Program-made: the position numbers and the translations under genes
The notes under the pieces: generated by a model
The model's input: the letters and a program-made list of their open reading frames with translations, nothing else
Told to the model about the DNA's origin: nothing
Database searches by the model: none
In this document: piece by piece, positions 55,950 through 64,000 of the stretch
Position numbering within the stretch: position 1 is the first letter of the stretch
Layout of the letters: each line of letters starts with the position of its first letter
Assembly (NCBI RefSeq): GCF_006636215.1
Contig: NZ_VIFM01000007.1
Coordinates: 32,559 to 96,558, forward strand
Reading direction: 5' to 3'
Length of the DNA stretch: 64,000 nt
Source: Myxococcus llanfairpwllgwyngyllgogerychwyrndrobwllllantysiliogogogochensis
Lineage (GTDB): Bacteria > Myxococcota > Myxococcia > Myxococcales > Myxococcaceae

Positions 55950-57479
55950 ATGGCCCTGCCAGACCCGAAGTCGCTCAAGCTGCTGAACCACGTCCCGCCC
56001 CGGTTGCTGTCGGCGGCCGAGCGCTACCTCAAGGCCGTGCCGCTGGTGCGGGACTTGTTGTCGAAGGAGACCGACACGCTGCTGTCCGAGCTGGAGGGGA
56101 GCCTCAAGCCCTACCGGGGGAAGATGACGGCCTTCGGGCGCCTGCCGGTGACGGGCCGCTCTCGCGAGGAGGTGCTGCGCGAGCTCCAGGCGCTGGAGGC
56201 CCAGGAGGAGGAGCGCTGGCGGGAGGGCAAGGTGTCCGGTGCCGTCTACAACGGTGACCAGGAGCACATCGACTTCCTCAACCGCGTCTACGCCCTGCAC
56301 TCGCAGAGCAACCCGCTGCACGCGGACCTGTGGCCCAGCGCCACCAAGTTCGAGGCGGAGGTCGTGGCCATGGCGGCGAGCATGCTGGGCGCCGATGCCG
56401 CCAACGCGGGCCGCGTGCCCGACGAGCACGTCTGCGGCTCCATGTCCTCGGGTGGCACCGAGAGCATCATGCTCGCGGTGAAGACGTACCGGGACTGGGC
56501 CCGGGAGACGAAGGGAATCACGAAGCCGGAGATGGTGGCGCCCTCCAGCGCGCACCCGGCCTTCGACAAGGCGGCGCACTACTTCGGCGTGAAGATGGTG
56601 CGCGTGCCGGTGGGGCCGGACTACCGCGCGGACGTGGCGGCGACGCGCAAGGCCCTCAACCGCAACACCATCCTCCTCATCGGCTCCGCGCCGGGCTTTC
56701 CCCACGGCGTCATCGACCCCATCTCCGAGCTGTCGGAGCTGGCGCGCAAGAAGCGCCTGGGCTTCCACACGGACGCGTGCCTGGGCGGCTTCGTGCTGCC
56801 CTTCGCGCGCGCGCTGGGGCGTCAGGTGCCGCCCTTCGACTTCCGGCTGCCGGGCGTGACGTCCATGTCCGTGGACACGCACAAGTTCGGGTACGCGGCG
56901 AAGGGCTCGTCGGTGGTGCTGTACCGGGGCACGGCGCTGCGCTCGCACCAGTACTTCACGGCCACCGAGTGGCCCGGGGGCATCTACTTCTCGCCCACCT
57001 TCTCCGGCAGCCGCCCCGGCGCCCTCATCGCCGTGGCCTGGGCGTCGCTGGTGAGCATGGGCGAGCAGGGCTACATGGAGGCCACGCGCCGCATCCTGGA
57101 GACGGCGGACACCCTGAAGCAGGGCATCCGCTCCGTCCCCGAGCTGCATGTGCTGGGAGACCCGCTGTTCGTCATCGCCTTCGGCTCGGAGACGCTGGAC
57201 ATCTTCAAGGTGATGGAGCGGATGGGCGAGCGCGGGTGGAGCCTCAACGGCCTGCACAAGCCCGCGGCCGTGCACCTCTGTGTCACCTTGCGGCACGCGC
57301 AGGCGGGCGTGGCCGAGCGCTTCCTCGCGGACCTGCGCGAGGCGGTGGAGCACGTGAAGGCCCACCCGGGCGAGAAGGGGACGATGGCGCCCGTCTACGG
57401 CATGGCGGCCGCCGTCCCCTTCAGGGGCCTGGTGAGCGACTTGCTCAAGAAGTACATGGACCTGCTCTACAAGGTCTGA
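55950..57479 (+). CDS. PLP-dependent lyase, sphingosine-1-phosphate lyase type
   Basis: 509 residues; ATG after AAGGAG. Group II decarboxylase fold with the S1P-lyase pattern: [86 protein letters not shown] and the PLP lysine in [13 protein letters not shown] near 311. S1P lyases split sphingosine-1-phosphate into phosphoethanolamine and a fatty aldehyde. No membrane anchor, so soluble like other bacterial ones. Myxobacteria make sphingolipids, which supports a lipid role; substrate not shown. Confidence 0.9.
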   Translation: MALPDPKSLKLLNHVPPRLLSAAERYLKAVPLVRDLLSKETDTLLSELEGSLKPYRGKMTAFGRLPVTGRSREEVLRELQALEAQEEERWREGKVSGAVYNGDQEHIDFLNRVYALHSQSNPLHADLWPSATKFEAEVVAMAASMLGADAANAGRVPDEHVCGSMSSGGTESIMLAVKTYRDWARETKGITKPEMVAPSSAHPAFDKAAHYFGVKMVRVPVGPDYRADVAATRKALNRNTILLIGSAPGFPHGVIDPISELSELARKKRLGFHTDACLGGFVLPFARALGRQVPPFDFRLPGVTSMSVDTHKFGYAAKGSSVVLYRGTALRSHQYFTATEWPGGIYFSPTFSGSRPGALIAVAWASLVSMGEQGYMEATRRILETADTLKQGIRSVPELHVLGDPLFVIAFGSETLDIFKVMERMGERGWSLNGLHKPAAVHLCVTLRHAQAGVAERFLADLREAVEHVKAHPGEKGTMAPVYGMAAAVPFRGLVSDLLKKYMDLLYKV

Positions 57480-57505
57480 GCGTCCGGCCCTCCGCCGCGC
57501 GGCCT

Positions 57506-58642
57506 TCAGTGCGGTCGCGCGGCCCACTCCCATGTCGTGCCCTGGTGCAGCGCCGCGTAGATGTCATCGCGCAGGACGTTGCACTCGTCATGCGTCAGCG
57601 TGCGCTCCAACGCGCGCAGCACCACCCGCAGCAGCACGTTCTTCTGGTCCGGACGGAGGGCCAGGCGCTTCACTGCGCTGGGAGGGAGCGCGGAGTACGG
57701 AGTCTCCGTCACCACCTCCACGCTCTCCACCAGCTCCGCCCGCTCGCCGAGCGCGGCGCGCACCGCGTCCCCCAGCTCCTCGGACGTCCGGCCTTCGTCG
57801 ATGACGAGCGACATGTCCCTGCGCACCGCCGGCATCAGCGACACCGGACGGTAGGGTTCCAGGTCCAACAACTGGGCGGAGATGCGCGCGTCCGTGGAGC
57901 GCAAGAGCCGGATGTCATCCAGGCCCTTGCGCAACATCAGGATGCGGTCCAACCCCAGGCCCATGGCGAGCCCGGTGACGGGGCCCGCCTCCAGGCCGCT
58001 CTCCGCGAGCAGCGCTGGCAGCGCCAGGCCGCACTCGCCAATCTCCACCCACTCCTCGCCCTCGCGAACATCCACCTGGAGCCCGTCCGTCGTGTACGGA
58101 TGCACGGCGTCGGTGAGCCGCACCTCGCGCCCGGGCAGCAGCGCGCCCACCACGGTGTGAATCATCTGTCGCAGGTCCGCGGAGGTGAGGGGCGGTCCTC
58201 GTCGCACGCGCCAGAGGTCCATCTGGTGCGGCTCGCCGGTGTGCAACCGGTCGATGCAGTCGCGGCGGTAGACGAGGCCCGGACAGGCCAGCAGCACGTC
58301 CTCGGGTGGGGACGCCGCGAGCTTGCGCAGCACGGCCGGAATCATGGCGGACGTCTGTGAGCGCAAGAGGGCCGTGTCACAGACATACCGCGTGTAGCGC
58401 GCGTCCCGGGCCACGCCGCCCGGTGGGTAGTGGAGCCGGTCGTAGTTGTCGGCGATGGAGACGACGGGGCTCTGTCGGTGGATGAGGACGTCGCAGCCCC
58501 AGGCGGAGCGCAGGGCGTCCAGCGCGGAGGCCACCAGCCGTTGCAGGGCATGCGGGCCGGAAGCAGGGTCGGTCAGGTCACGAACGGAGAGCGCGCGCCG
58601 AAGCTCCTCGGCGCTGAGGATGGAGACGGAAGGGGACGACAT
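57506..58642 (-). CDS. Free-standing PheRS-alpha/FDX-ACB-like ligase
   Basis: 378 residues from the ATG after GAGAGG. The protein carries class II aaRS features resembling a PheS core: HTGEPHQMDLWRVRRG near residues 134-150 and GLAMGLGLDRILMLRKG as motif 3. A C-terminal FDX-ACB-like domain (SLMPAVRRDMSLVIDEG to the end) follows, as in mitochondrial monomeric PheRS. There is no pheT partner or ihfA/rplT context. It is unlikely to be the housekeeping enzyme; similar orphan proteins are called PheS-related. A non-tRNA amino-acid ligase role is possible. Confidence 0.8.
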   Translation of the reverse strand: MSSPSVSILSAEELRRALSVRDLTDPASGPHALQRLVASALDALRSAWGCDVLIHRQSPVVSIADNYDRLHYPPGGVARDARYTRYVCDTALLRSQTSAMIPAVLRKLAASPPEDVLLACPGLVYRRDCIDRLHTGEPHQMDLWRVRRGPPLTSADLRQMIHTVVGALLPGREVRLTDAVHPYTTDGLQVDVREGEEWVEIGECGLALPALLAESGLEAGPVTGLAMGLGLDRILMLRKGLDDIRLLRSTDARISAQLLDLEPYRPVSLMPAVRRDMSLVIDEGRTSEELGDAVRAALGERAELVESVEVVTETPYSALPPSAVKRLALRPDQKNVLLRVVLRALERTLTHDECNVLRDDIYAALHQGTTWEWAARPH

Positions 58643-58923
58643 GGAAACCTCTCGGAAGCGGTGGAAACGCAGGGTCTCCGGCACGCCGAGCGAGAAGTCC
58701 GCCAGGCGCCGCCGGCCTCGGATGCCCCCCCGGCGGCTCCGGGTGGGCGTCGCGCCTGACGGCGTTTCACCAACGAGAGGTTCGTGCGCTCAGTGCGACA
58801 CGGCCTCCCGACACCCAAAGGGAGCCGGGGGGCTGCTAAATCGACGAGCACTGACGACCAGAACCATGTCGCTACGAATAACGCCGGCCGCTTTCAAATG
58901 CAAGCCAGGGCCCTGACACGTCC

Positions 58924-59661
58924 TCAGGTCGAGAGGGTGCGGCCGAATACGTCGAACAGCTCGCGCCAGTGTTGCTCGGCGGCGTCCTTGTCGTAGGTGG
59001 CGGAGCCGTCCACCGCATAGCCGTGTCGGGCGCCGACGCGGAGTCGGGACTGGTGTCGGACGCCCGCGTTCTTCAGTGCCGTCTCCAGCCGAAGGATTGC
59101 GTCGGCCGGCATGGAGCTGTCCTGGTCCGCGTGGCCGAACACGAGCTCGCCGCGAACGTCACCCACGCGCAGGTGGGCGCTGTCCGGGGACTCCGTCGCC
59201 AGCCGGCCTCCATGGTTGGACACCGCCGCGGCGACGGTGTCCGGAAAGTCCGCGGCCAGGCGCACGGCGATGGAGCCACTCATGCAGTAGCCGGCCACGC
59301 CGACCTTGGGGCCCCGCACCTGGGGCAGTCGCGAGAGGAAGTCGAGCTGTGCCGCGCCGTCGTCGCGCAGCCGCTCCGGCGTCAGGGTCGCGATGAGCGC
59401 GTAGATGCGCTTGCGGAACGCCTCGTCCGCGAAAGTGCCGTTCAGGTCGAGGCTCGCGGCGCGGCCCTCGCGGTAGAAGACGTTCGGCAGCAGGACGACG
59501 TAGCCGCCGTCCGCAAGTCGTTGGGCCATGTGCTCGAAGGCGGGGCGGATGCCCAGCGCGTCCGTCAGCAGGATGACGGCGGGCCACGGGCCGCGCCCCT
59601 CCGGCTGGAACAGCTTCGCGTCCATCGCTCCATCACGGGTCTGAAGCTCGATGTCTTCCAT
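58924..59661 (-). CDS. Dienelactone hydrolase family protein
   Basis: 245 residues from the ATG six bases after GAGG (ATG at 59667 also possible). Alpha/beta hydrolase of DLH type: VILLTDALGIRPAFEHMAQR, the nucleophile Cys in GVAGYCMSGSIA, Asp in GHADQDSSMPAD and His in GARHGYAVDG. It opens dienelactones or small lactones. It follows the Fe-ADH gene after 30 bases, so it belongs to the same operon. Confidence 0.88.
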   Translation of the reverse strand: MEDIELQTRDGAMDAKLFQPEGRGPWPAVILLTDALGIRPAFEHMAQRLADGGYVVLLPNVFYREGRAASLDLNGTFADEAFRKRIYALIATLTPERLRDDGAAQLDFLSRLPQVRGPKVGVAGYCMSGSIAVRLAADFPDTVAAAVSNHGGRLATESPDSAHLRVGDVRGELVFGHADQDSSMPADAILRLETALKNAGVRHQSRLRVGARHGYAVDGSATYDKDAAEQHWRELFDVFGRTLST

Positions 59662-59691
59662 GGGCATACCTCGAAGGTGTGGGGCGGCTCG

Positions 59692-60858
59692 CTACAGGGA
59701 CCGGGTGGCGATCTCCGTCAGCTCCGCCTCGGTGAGCGTCAACGGATTGGCCTTCATGCTGCTCGCGGCGCGCGCTTTCGTCACCAACTCTGGCAGTCGC
59801 GCGGGCGTCAGCCCGTAGGTGGCGAGGCCGGGAATCTGGAGCTCGGCGCGCAGCGACTCCACCCACGCGAGGGCGTCCTCCTCGCGAGCATCGGGCCGGC
59901 CGATGAGCATCGCGGCCAGCTCACGGAAGCGGAGCAGGGAGGGGTGCTCCGGTGCGCGAGCGCGAAGGGCGCGCAGGTTGACGTCGAGCACGGCGGGAAG
60001 CAGGGCCGCGCAGACGGCGCCATGGGGCGCGTCGAACATGCCGCCCACTGGCGCCGCGAAGCCGTGCACCGCGCCCAGCCCGGAGTTCGCCAGGCACAGG
60101 CCGCCGAAGAGGCTGGCCAGCGCCAGGTCCTCGCGCGCCTCCGCGTCCGGCTCCGTCAGGACGGCTCGACGCAGCGAGCGCGCGGAGCGGCGCAGGCCCT
60201 CGCGTGCCAGGGCGTCGGTGAGGGGGTTGGCGCGCGCGGAGAGGAAGGGCTCGATGAGCTGGGACAGCGCATCCATGCCGCTGGAGGCCAGGACGGCGGG
60301 CGGCGCGCCGATGAGCAGGTCCGGGTCCACGAGCGCCACGCGCGGCAGCAGCTGTGGCCCGCGCAGGCTCGCCTTCACCTGGGCCTGCTTCGAGCCCAGC
60401 ACCGCGTTGCGCGTCACCTCCGAACCGGTGCCCGCCGTGGTGGGAATGGCCACGAAGGGCAGCGACGCCTGGGTGAGCGGCTGGCCCCGCCCGATGACCT
60501 CCAGATAGTCGAGAGGATCTCCCCCCTGTGTCGCCAGCGCGGCGAGCGCCTTGCCCGCGTCGAGCGCGCTGCCTCCGCCCATCGCCACGACGACGTCACA
60601 GCGCGCCTCCCCGAGGACGCCCAGGCCCTGGCGCACGAGCTCCACCGTGGGCTCGCCCTCCACGGCGAACGACTCCACGGCGAGGCCGAGCGCCTCCAGC
60701 GACGCCCTCAGGCCGCGCGCTCGCGCGGGGGCCTTCCCGGTGACGAGCAACACCCGCTGACCGCCGAGCGAGCGCACCATTTCGGGGGCCTCGGACAGCC
60801 GGCCCGGGCCGAAGACGATGCGTGTCGCGGTGGCGAACTCGAAGGCCGTGGGACTCAC
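59692..60858 (-). CDS. Iron-containing alcohol dehydrogenase
   Basis: 388 residues from a GTG start. NAD-binding GGGSALDAGKA and PTTAGTGSE motifs are present. The metal region reads GMDALSQLIEPF, with Gln where many members have His, then AVHGFAAPVGG and DAPHGAVCA. This variant is typical of a large uncharacterised branch and argues against a simple maleylacetate reductase. It begins one base after the stop of the upstream small monooxygenase gene. Confidence 0.85.
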   Translation of the reverse strand: MSPTAFEFATATRIVFGPGRLSEAPEMVRSLGGQRVLLVTGKAPARARGLRASLEALGLAVESFAVEGEPTVELVRQGLGVLGEARCDVVVAMGGGSALDAGKALAALATQGGDPLDYLEVIGRGQPLTQASLPFVAIPTTAGTGSEVTRNAVLGSKQAQVKASLRGPQLLPRVALVDPDLLIGAPPAVLASSGMDALSQLIEPFLSARANPLTDALAREGLRRSARSLRRAVLTEPDAEAREDLALASLFGGLCLANSGLGAVHGFAAPVGGMFDAPHGAVCAALLPAVLDVNLRALRARAPEHPSLLRFRELAAMLIGRPDAREEDALAWVESLRAELQIPGLATYGLTPARLPELVTKARAASSMKANPLTLTEAELTEIATRSL

Positions 60859-60859
60859 G

Positions 60860-61177
60860 TCACCACCCGGCGTCTTCGGGGAACAGGTTGACGAACTTCC
60901 GGCTGGCGCGCGGCTCCGCCATCATCGGCGCCACGGTGTCGCGCCAGGTGAGGTAGTGGGCCGTCTCCTTGTGTTCGGCGGGAGCCTGGGCCGTCCGGTA
61001 GACCTCCACGAGCACGAAGCGCGTCGCGTCGTCGGCGTCCTGGATGACGTCGAAGCGGGCGATGCCGGGCTCCTGGGCGCTCGCTCGCGCGTTGGCGAGG
61101 GTGGCTTCGCGGAAGGCGTCCACGTGCTCCGGCTTGACGTGGACCTGGACATGGACGACGCGCAGGCTGTTGGGCAT
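60860..61177 (-). CDS. Antibiotic biosynthesis monooxygenase (ABM/YgiN-like)
   Basis: 105 residues. Dimeric alpha+beta barrel type: [21 protein letters not shown] at the start and [20 protein letters not shown], then [12 protein letters not shown]. Such enzymes oxidise quinols or polyketide-like aromatics without cofactor. First gene of a three-gene operon with the Fe-ADH and the DLH, which suggests catabolism of a ring or lactone compound. Confidence 0.85.
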   Translation of the reverse strand: MPNSLRVVHVQVHVKPEHVDAFREATLANARASAQEPGIARFDVIQDADDATRFVLVEVYRTAQAPAEHKETAHYLTWRDTVAPMMAEPRASRKFVNLFPEDAGW

Positions 61178-61269
61178 GTCCGGAAACTACTCCGGGCCGA
61201 GGCCGCGTGGGGACGCGACCCCGGCCCGGATGAGGGCACGGTGTGGGGTGCCGTACAGCCGTGGCGTGC

Positions 61270-62535
61270 CTACGGGGCCTTGATGACCGCCGTGGGGTTG
61301 AGCACGTCCTCGAGCTTCCGGGCCATCAGCCAGCCGTCGTGGTAGACGATGCCCGTCTGGGTGATGGTGTCATTCCGGTACAGGCCAATCTTCAGGTAGT
61401 TGACCTGGCCCGAGTACTGGGTCGCGATGTAGCGCTTGGGCATCACCAGCTTGCCGTCGAGGTACAGCTCCACGAAGCCCACCTTCGAGTCCGCGGACCA
61501 GCGCACGTGGAAGATGAAGTCCATCCACTTGCCGCGCGTCAGCGGGGCGCGCCAGACGATGGTGCCCGGGTTGCCGCCGATGTTGAGGCGGACCTCGTTG
61601 CCGTAGACGTAGAACTCCACCGGAGGTGAGCCGCCCACGGTGTCGCTCTCCTGGTGCCACTGGGTGAAGAGCTGCCACGTGTTCACGTTGGGGAACGTGG
61701 AGTCGAACATCGTGCTCCAGCGGTAGTAGTACTCCGAGCCCGACGGCTCGCGCGTCATCCGCACCAGCTCGTTGCGGTTGCCGCTGGAGTTGATGGGGTC
61801 GTCGCCCCGCTTCACCGTGGCCTTGAGCGCGTAGCCACCCTGGCGCTTCGGCGAGGACACCATCGCCAGCCGGTCCGCGCTCACCATCTGCGCTCGCGTC
61901 CACTGGCTGATGTTGTTCGTCTCGAAGTCACCCACCCACACCACGCTGCTGCCCGTGGGGGGAGGCGTCGTCGGGGGCGGCGTCGTGGTCGTGGCGGAGC
62001 AGGCCCGCGCCTCGGCGATGGACGCCCAGTCGTTCATGGTGTTGCCCATGAAGGTGATGCGCACGCGGCGCGCGGAGACCTTGCTGAACGAGTACGTCTC
62101 CGCGGAGGACGACTTTCTGCTCGTGCCGCTGTACACCTGCGTATACGTGTAGCCATCCGGCGAGACGGACACCGTGAAGGTGTTGGCCCGCGTGGTGCCT
62201 TCGTGCCAGGCGATGGTGACGCCGGAGATGGACTTGCTGGCGCCCAGGTCGTAGTCGATCCAGCCACCCTTGCCGAGATAGCTCCAGCGGGTGCCCAGCT
62301 TGTCGTCCATCGTGTTGGCCGGCACGTTGCCGTCATGACCCTTGGCGATGACGGACGCGGCCGTGAGCTGCGTACAGCCCGTGGCCGTCAGCGCGGCGGC
62401 GGAGACGGACGTGGCGTACTCCGTGGCATCCAGCCCGGCGGGGGCCTCGCCCAGCTCGGTGACGTCGTCCTGGGGACCACAAGCGGTGGCGCTCAGGCCG
62501 AGCAGTGCTCCAGCCAGCAGAAGAGACTTCTTCAT
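61270..62535 (-). CDS. Discoidin-polysaccharide lyase lipoprotein (PL20/heparin-lyase-like)
   Basis: 421 residues, RBS AGAGG. Lipobox ATAC (Cys19). An F5/8 type C (discoidin) domain spans about 50-180 (KGGWIDYDLGASKSISGVTI, RRVRITFMGN). A TTTTPPPTTPPPTG linker follows, then a jelly-roll lyase-like domain: NRNELVRMTREPSGSEYYYRW, NTWQLFTQWHQE, RGKWMDFIFHVRWS, LKIGLYRND. This matches the polysaccharide lyase 20/heparin lyase I clan, so degradation of an acidic polysaccharide at the cell surface is likely. Confidence 0.85.
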   Translation of the reverse strand: MKKSLLLAGALLGLSATACGPQDDVTELGEAPAGLDATEYATSVSAAALTATGCTQLTAASVIAKGHDGNVPANTMDDKLGTRWSYLGKGGWIDYDLGASKSISGVTIAWHEGTTRANTFTVSVSPDGYTYTQVYSGTSRKSSSAETYSFSKVSARRVRITFMGNTMNDWASIAEARACSATTTTPPPTTPPPTGSSVVWVGDFETNNISQWTRAQMVSADRLAMVSSPKRQGGYALKATVKRGDDPINSSGNRNELVRMTREPSGSEYYYRWSTMFDSTFPNVNTWQLFTQWHQESDTVGGSPPVEFYVYGNEVRLNIGGNPGTIVWRAPLTRGKWMDFIFHVRWSADSKVGFVELYLDGKLVMPKRYIATQYSGQVNYLKIGLYRNDTITQTGIVYHDGWLMARKLEDVLNPTAVIKAP

Positions 62536-62969
62536 GTAGGGACCTCTGGGGATTCAAAAACAGACAGACGGGGAGTGTGTCCGGCGGCCATCTCACGACG
62601 GGCCGGTTCCTGGTTTCAGCTGGGGGGGTTCTCCAAGGTCACGGCGGGGGTTCGCCGCGTTGCGACGGAGACAACCATCGACCAAATTTATTTCGTATTC
62701 AACAGTTCTCGACACGCCTGCCTGCCCCCCAAGAAACGGGGCGGGGCATACTGCGGGTGAGAGCTGGGGCGGTGGGGTTGGAAACGTCTGTCATTGTTGG
62801 TGGATCGGTGCGGATTGTGAGGGTTTGAGCGCACCGCCAGAAGCGCCGAGGAGGCGTGCGGTGGCTTGGAGGGCAGGCCCACAGGCGAATTCAATACACA
62901 CGCACAACCCCTGGGCGCGAGGGGCGCGGGGGGCCGGGAGCGTTAGAGGTTCGGGCTCTGGAGGTGCTC
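62536..62969. other. Divergent intergenic region
   Basis: 434 bases between the lyase lipoprotein and the AAA-type gene. It has an AT-rich core near 62680-62720, likely promoter DNA. No RNA gene, clear repeat or credible small gene seen. Confidence 0.4.
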
Positions 62970-64000
62970 ATGACCTCGTCTTCGGGCGTGTGCCTGGCCT
63001 GCGGGACACGACTTTCCCCTGGCCTGTCCACCTGCCCGCGCGTGTCGTCACGGGTGCCCCTGGCTGAAGGGGTTCGCCGGTGGGGGACGGGGGCCTGTCA
63101 GCCGCCGCTCGTGGGGCGGACCGCGCTGCTGGAGCGGCTGAAGTGGTGCGCCGAGGAGGCCCGCAGGGGGCTGGGGCGCGCCGTCTGGCTGGTGGGCGCG
63201 GAGGGCATGGGCAAGTCGCGCCTGAAGGACGCGCTGGTGGAGTCGCTCACGGCCAATCGCTTCGAGGTCTGGGAGGGCAGTGGCCTGGCGCTGCCGGGGA
63301 CTCCCGCGGGGCCCCTGCTGGAGCTGCTGGAGGCCACGCGGGGCCTGCGGCCCGTGGCGGGCGTGGGGAGGATGTCGAGCGCGGAGGCGGAGCGCGTCGC
63401 GCACTTCCTGGAGGGCCGCGAGTGGCAGGGCATCCCCGCGAGCCTCTCCTCGGAGAGCATCGCGCTGTTCGATGCGCTCTGCCACGCGCTGCTGCCGCAC
63501 CGGGGGCCACGCATCCTCATCCTGGAGGACTGGCAGCACGCGGACCCGCTCAGCCGGGCGCTCGTCGAGGTGCTGGTGTCGCGCCTGGCACATGCGCCGG
63601 TGCTCGTGCTCGTGCTGGAGCGCACGGGCGGCCCGGGGCTCGTGCCGCCGACCGCGGAGATGCTGGAGGTGGGCCTGCTCAATCCGGAGGATGCCCAGGC
63701 GCTGGTCGCGACGCGACTGCGTCCGGGCTGGCCCAGGGACGCGTTGCTCCACGTCGGCGCGGGCCATCCGCTGCACCTGCTGCATGCGCTCGCGTTCCAC
63801 GAGGAGCACCCGCTGGTGCCCCTTCCTTCGTCGGGCCCGGCGGTGCTGGCCGCGCGCCACGAGGCGTTGTCACCCACCCGGCGCGAAGCGCTGCACGTGA
63901 GCGCCGTGTTGGGGCCCTGTTTTCCCCGGTCGGTACTGGGGGCGCTCGTCGGTGGCTTCGGAGCGCTCGCGGGGTTGGAGGCGGGGGGCTGGCTGAGGCC
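62970..64000 (+). CDS. AAA-type (AAA_16) ATPase, 3' truncated by the window
   Basis: 343 codons from the ATG after GGAGG to the window end, with no stop. A short N-terminal Cys segment (CLACGTRLSPGLSTC) could bind zinc. An AAA_16 ATPase follows: PLVGRTALLERL, Walker A GAEGMGKSRL near residue 80, Walker B LILEDWQHAD, and LEVGLLNPEDAQALVATRL. In this lineage such domains often belong to long TPR/cyclase or LuxR-type regulators; the C-terminal part is unseen. Confidence 0.82.
   Translation, partial: MTSSSGVCLACGTRLSPGLSTCPRVSSRVPLAEGVRRWGTGACQPPLVGRTALLERLKWCAEEARRGLGRAVWLVGAEGMGKSRLKDALVESLTANRFEVWEGSGLALPGTPAGPLLELLEATRGLRPVAGVGRMSSAEAERVAHFLEGREWQGIPASLSSESIALFDALCHALLPHRGPRILILEDWQHADPLSRALVEVLVSRLAHAPVLVLVLERTGGPGLVPPTAEMLEVGLLNPEDAQALVATRLRPGWPRDALLHVGAGHPLHLLHALAFHEEHPLVPLPSSGPAVLAARHEALSPTRREALHVSAVLGPCFPRSVLGALVGGFGALAGLEAGGWLR

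Noticed and set aside
57506..58642. Housekeeping pheS
   Set aside because: No pheT partner, an FDX-ACB-like C-terminus in the same chain and unrelated neighbours.
59692..60858. Maleylacetate reductase (macA) for the Fe-ADH
   Set aside because: The metal-site motif GMDALSQLIEP differs from that enzyme's; I kept the general family name.

Overview
The window is very GC-rich, with strong G/C bias at third codon positions, tightly packed genes and many secreted or lipid-anchored proteins. It also carries several family types that are abundant in myxobacteria: a Ser/Thr kinase with TPRs beside a sigma factor, lipoproteins with Asp-Ala-Gly rich linkers, secreted metallopeptidases, a SWIM/SNF2 ATPase and a Pnkp/Hen1 cassette. 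I infer a chromosomal segment of a member of the Myxococcota, probably Myxococcaceae. I see no rRNA, tRNA, insertion sequence, phage gene or CRISPR array. All CDS calls are from reading the sequence; no database search was possible.

Layout. 1-9 kb: the end of a truncated gene, a small secreted protein, a Csp-type copper-binding four-helix protein, a kinase-TPR/GNAT pair divergent from a sigma factor, a PhyH-type oxygenase, a small membrane protein, a lipoprotein and a VOC protein behind paired operator-like dyads. 9-18 kb: a LysR regulator divergent from a TPP enzyme/aldehyde dehydrogenase operon, a secreted NTF2-like protein, an EEP-fold nuclease-like protein, an MscS channel and a secreted M28 aminopeptidase. 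18-22.5 kb: a vWA - PP2C - kinase triad resembling the TerY-P module, then a class A beta-lactamase-like hydrolase whose 3' end is duplicated in tandem. 22.8-36.9 kb: hydroxyacid-oxoacid transhydrogenase and a thioesterase, three small genes (two paralogues around a Cys4 protein), an amidase, a Cys-rich secreted protein, an M19-like lipoprotein, a SWIM-SNF2 ATPase coupled to a DUF885 protein, and a pyruvyl-transferase-like protein.

37-48.7 kb: an S58/P1 peptidase, a large modular surface lipoprotein, then a tightly packed operon of an unknown protein + Hen1 + Pnkp (bacterial RNA repair), a cupin, a small hypothetical and an AI-2E-family membrane protein. 48.8-64 kb: a large secreted metallopeptidase, a GT39-like membrane glycosyltransferase, an FGGY kinase + sphingosine-1-phosphate-lyase-like operon, a free-standing PheRS-alpha-like protein, a three-gene catabolic operon (monooxygenase, Fe-ADH, dienelactone hydrolase), a polysaccharide-lyase-like lipoprotein, and the start of a large AAA-type ATPase cut by the window end.

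The most interesting units are the three-gene RNA-repair operon, the TerY-P-like triad whose kinase lacks the usual VAIK lysine, the FGGY/S1P-lyase pair, and the orphan PheRS-like protein.
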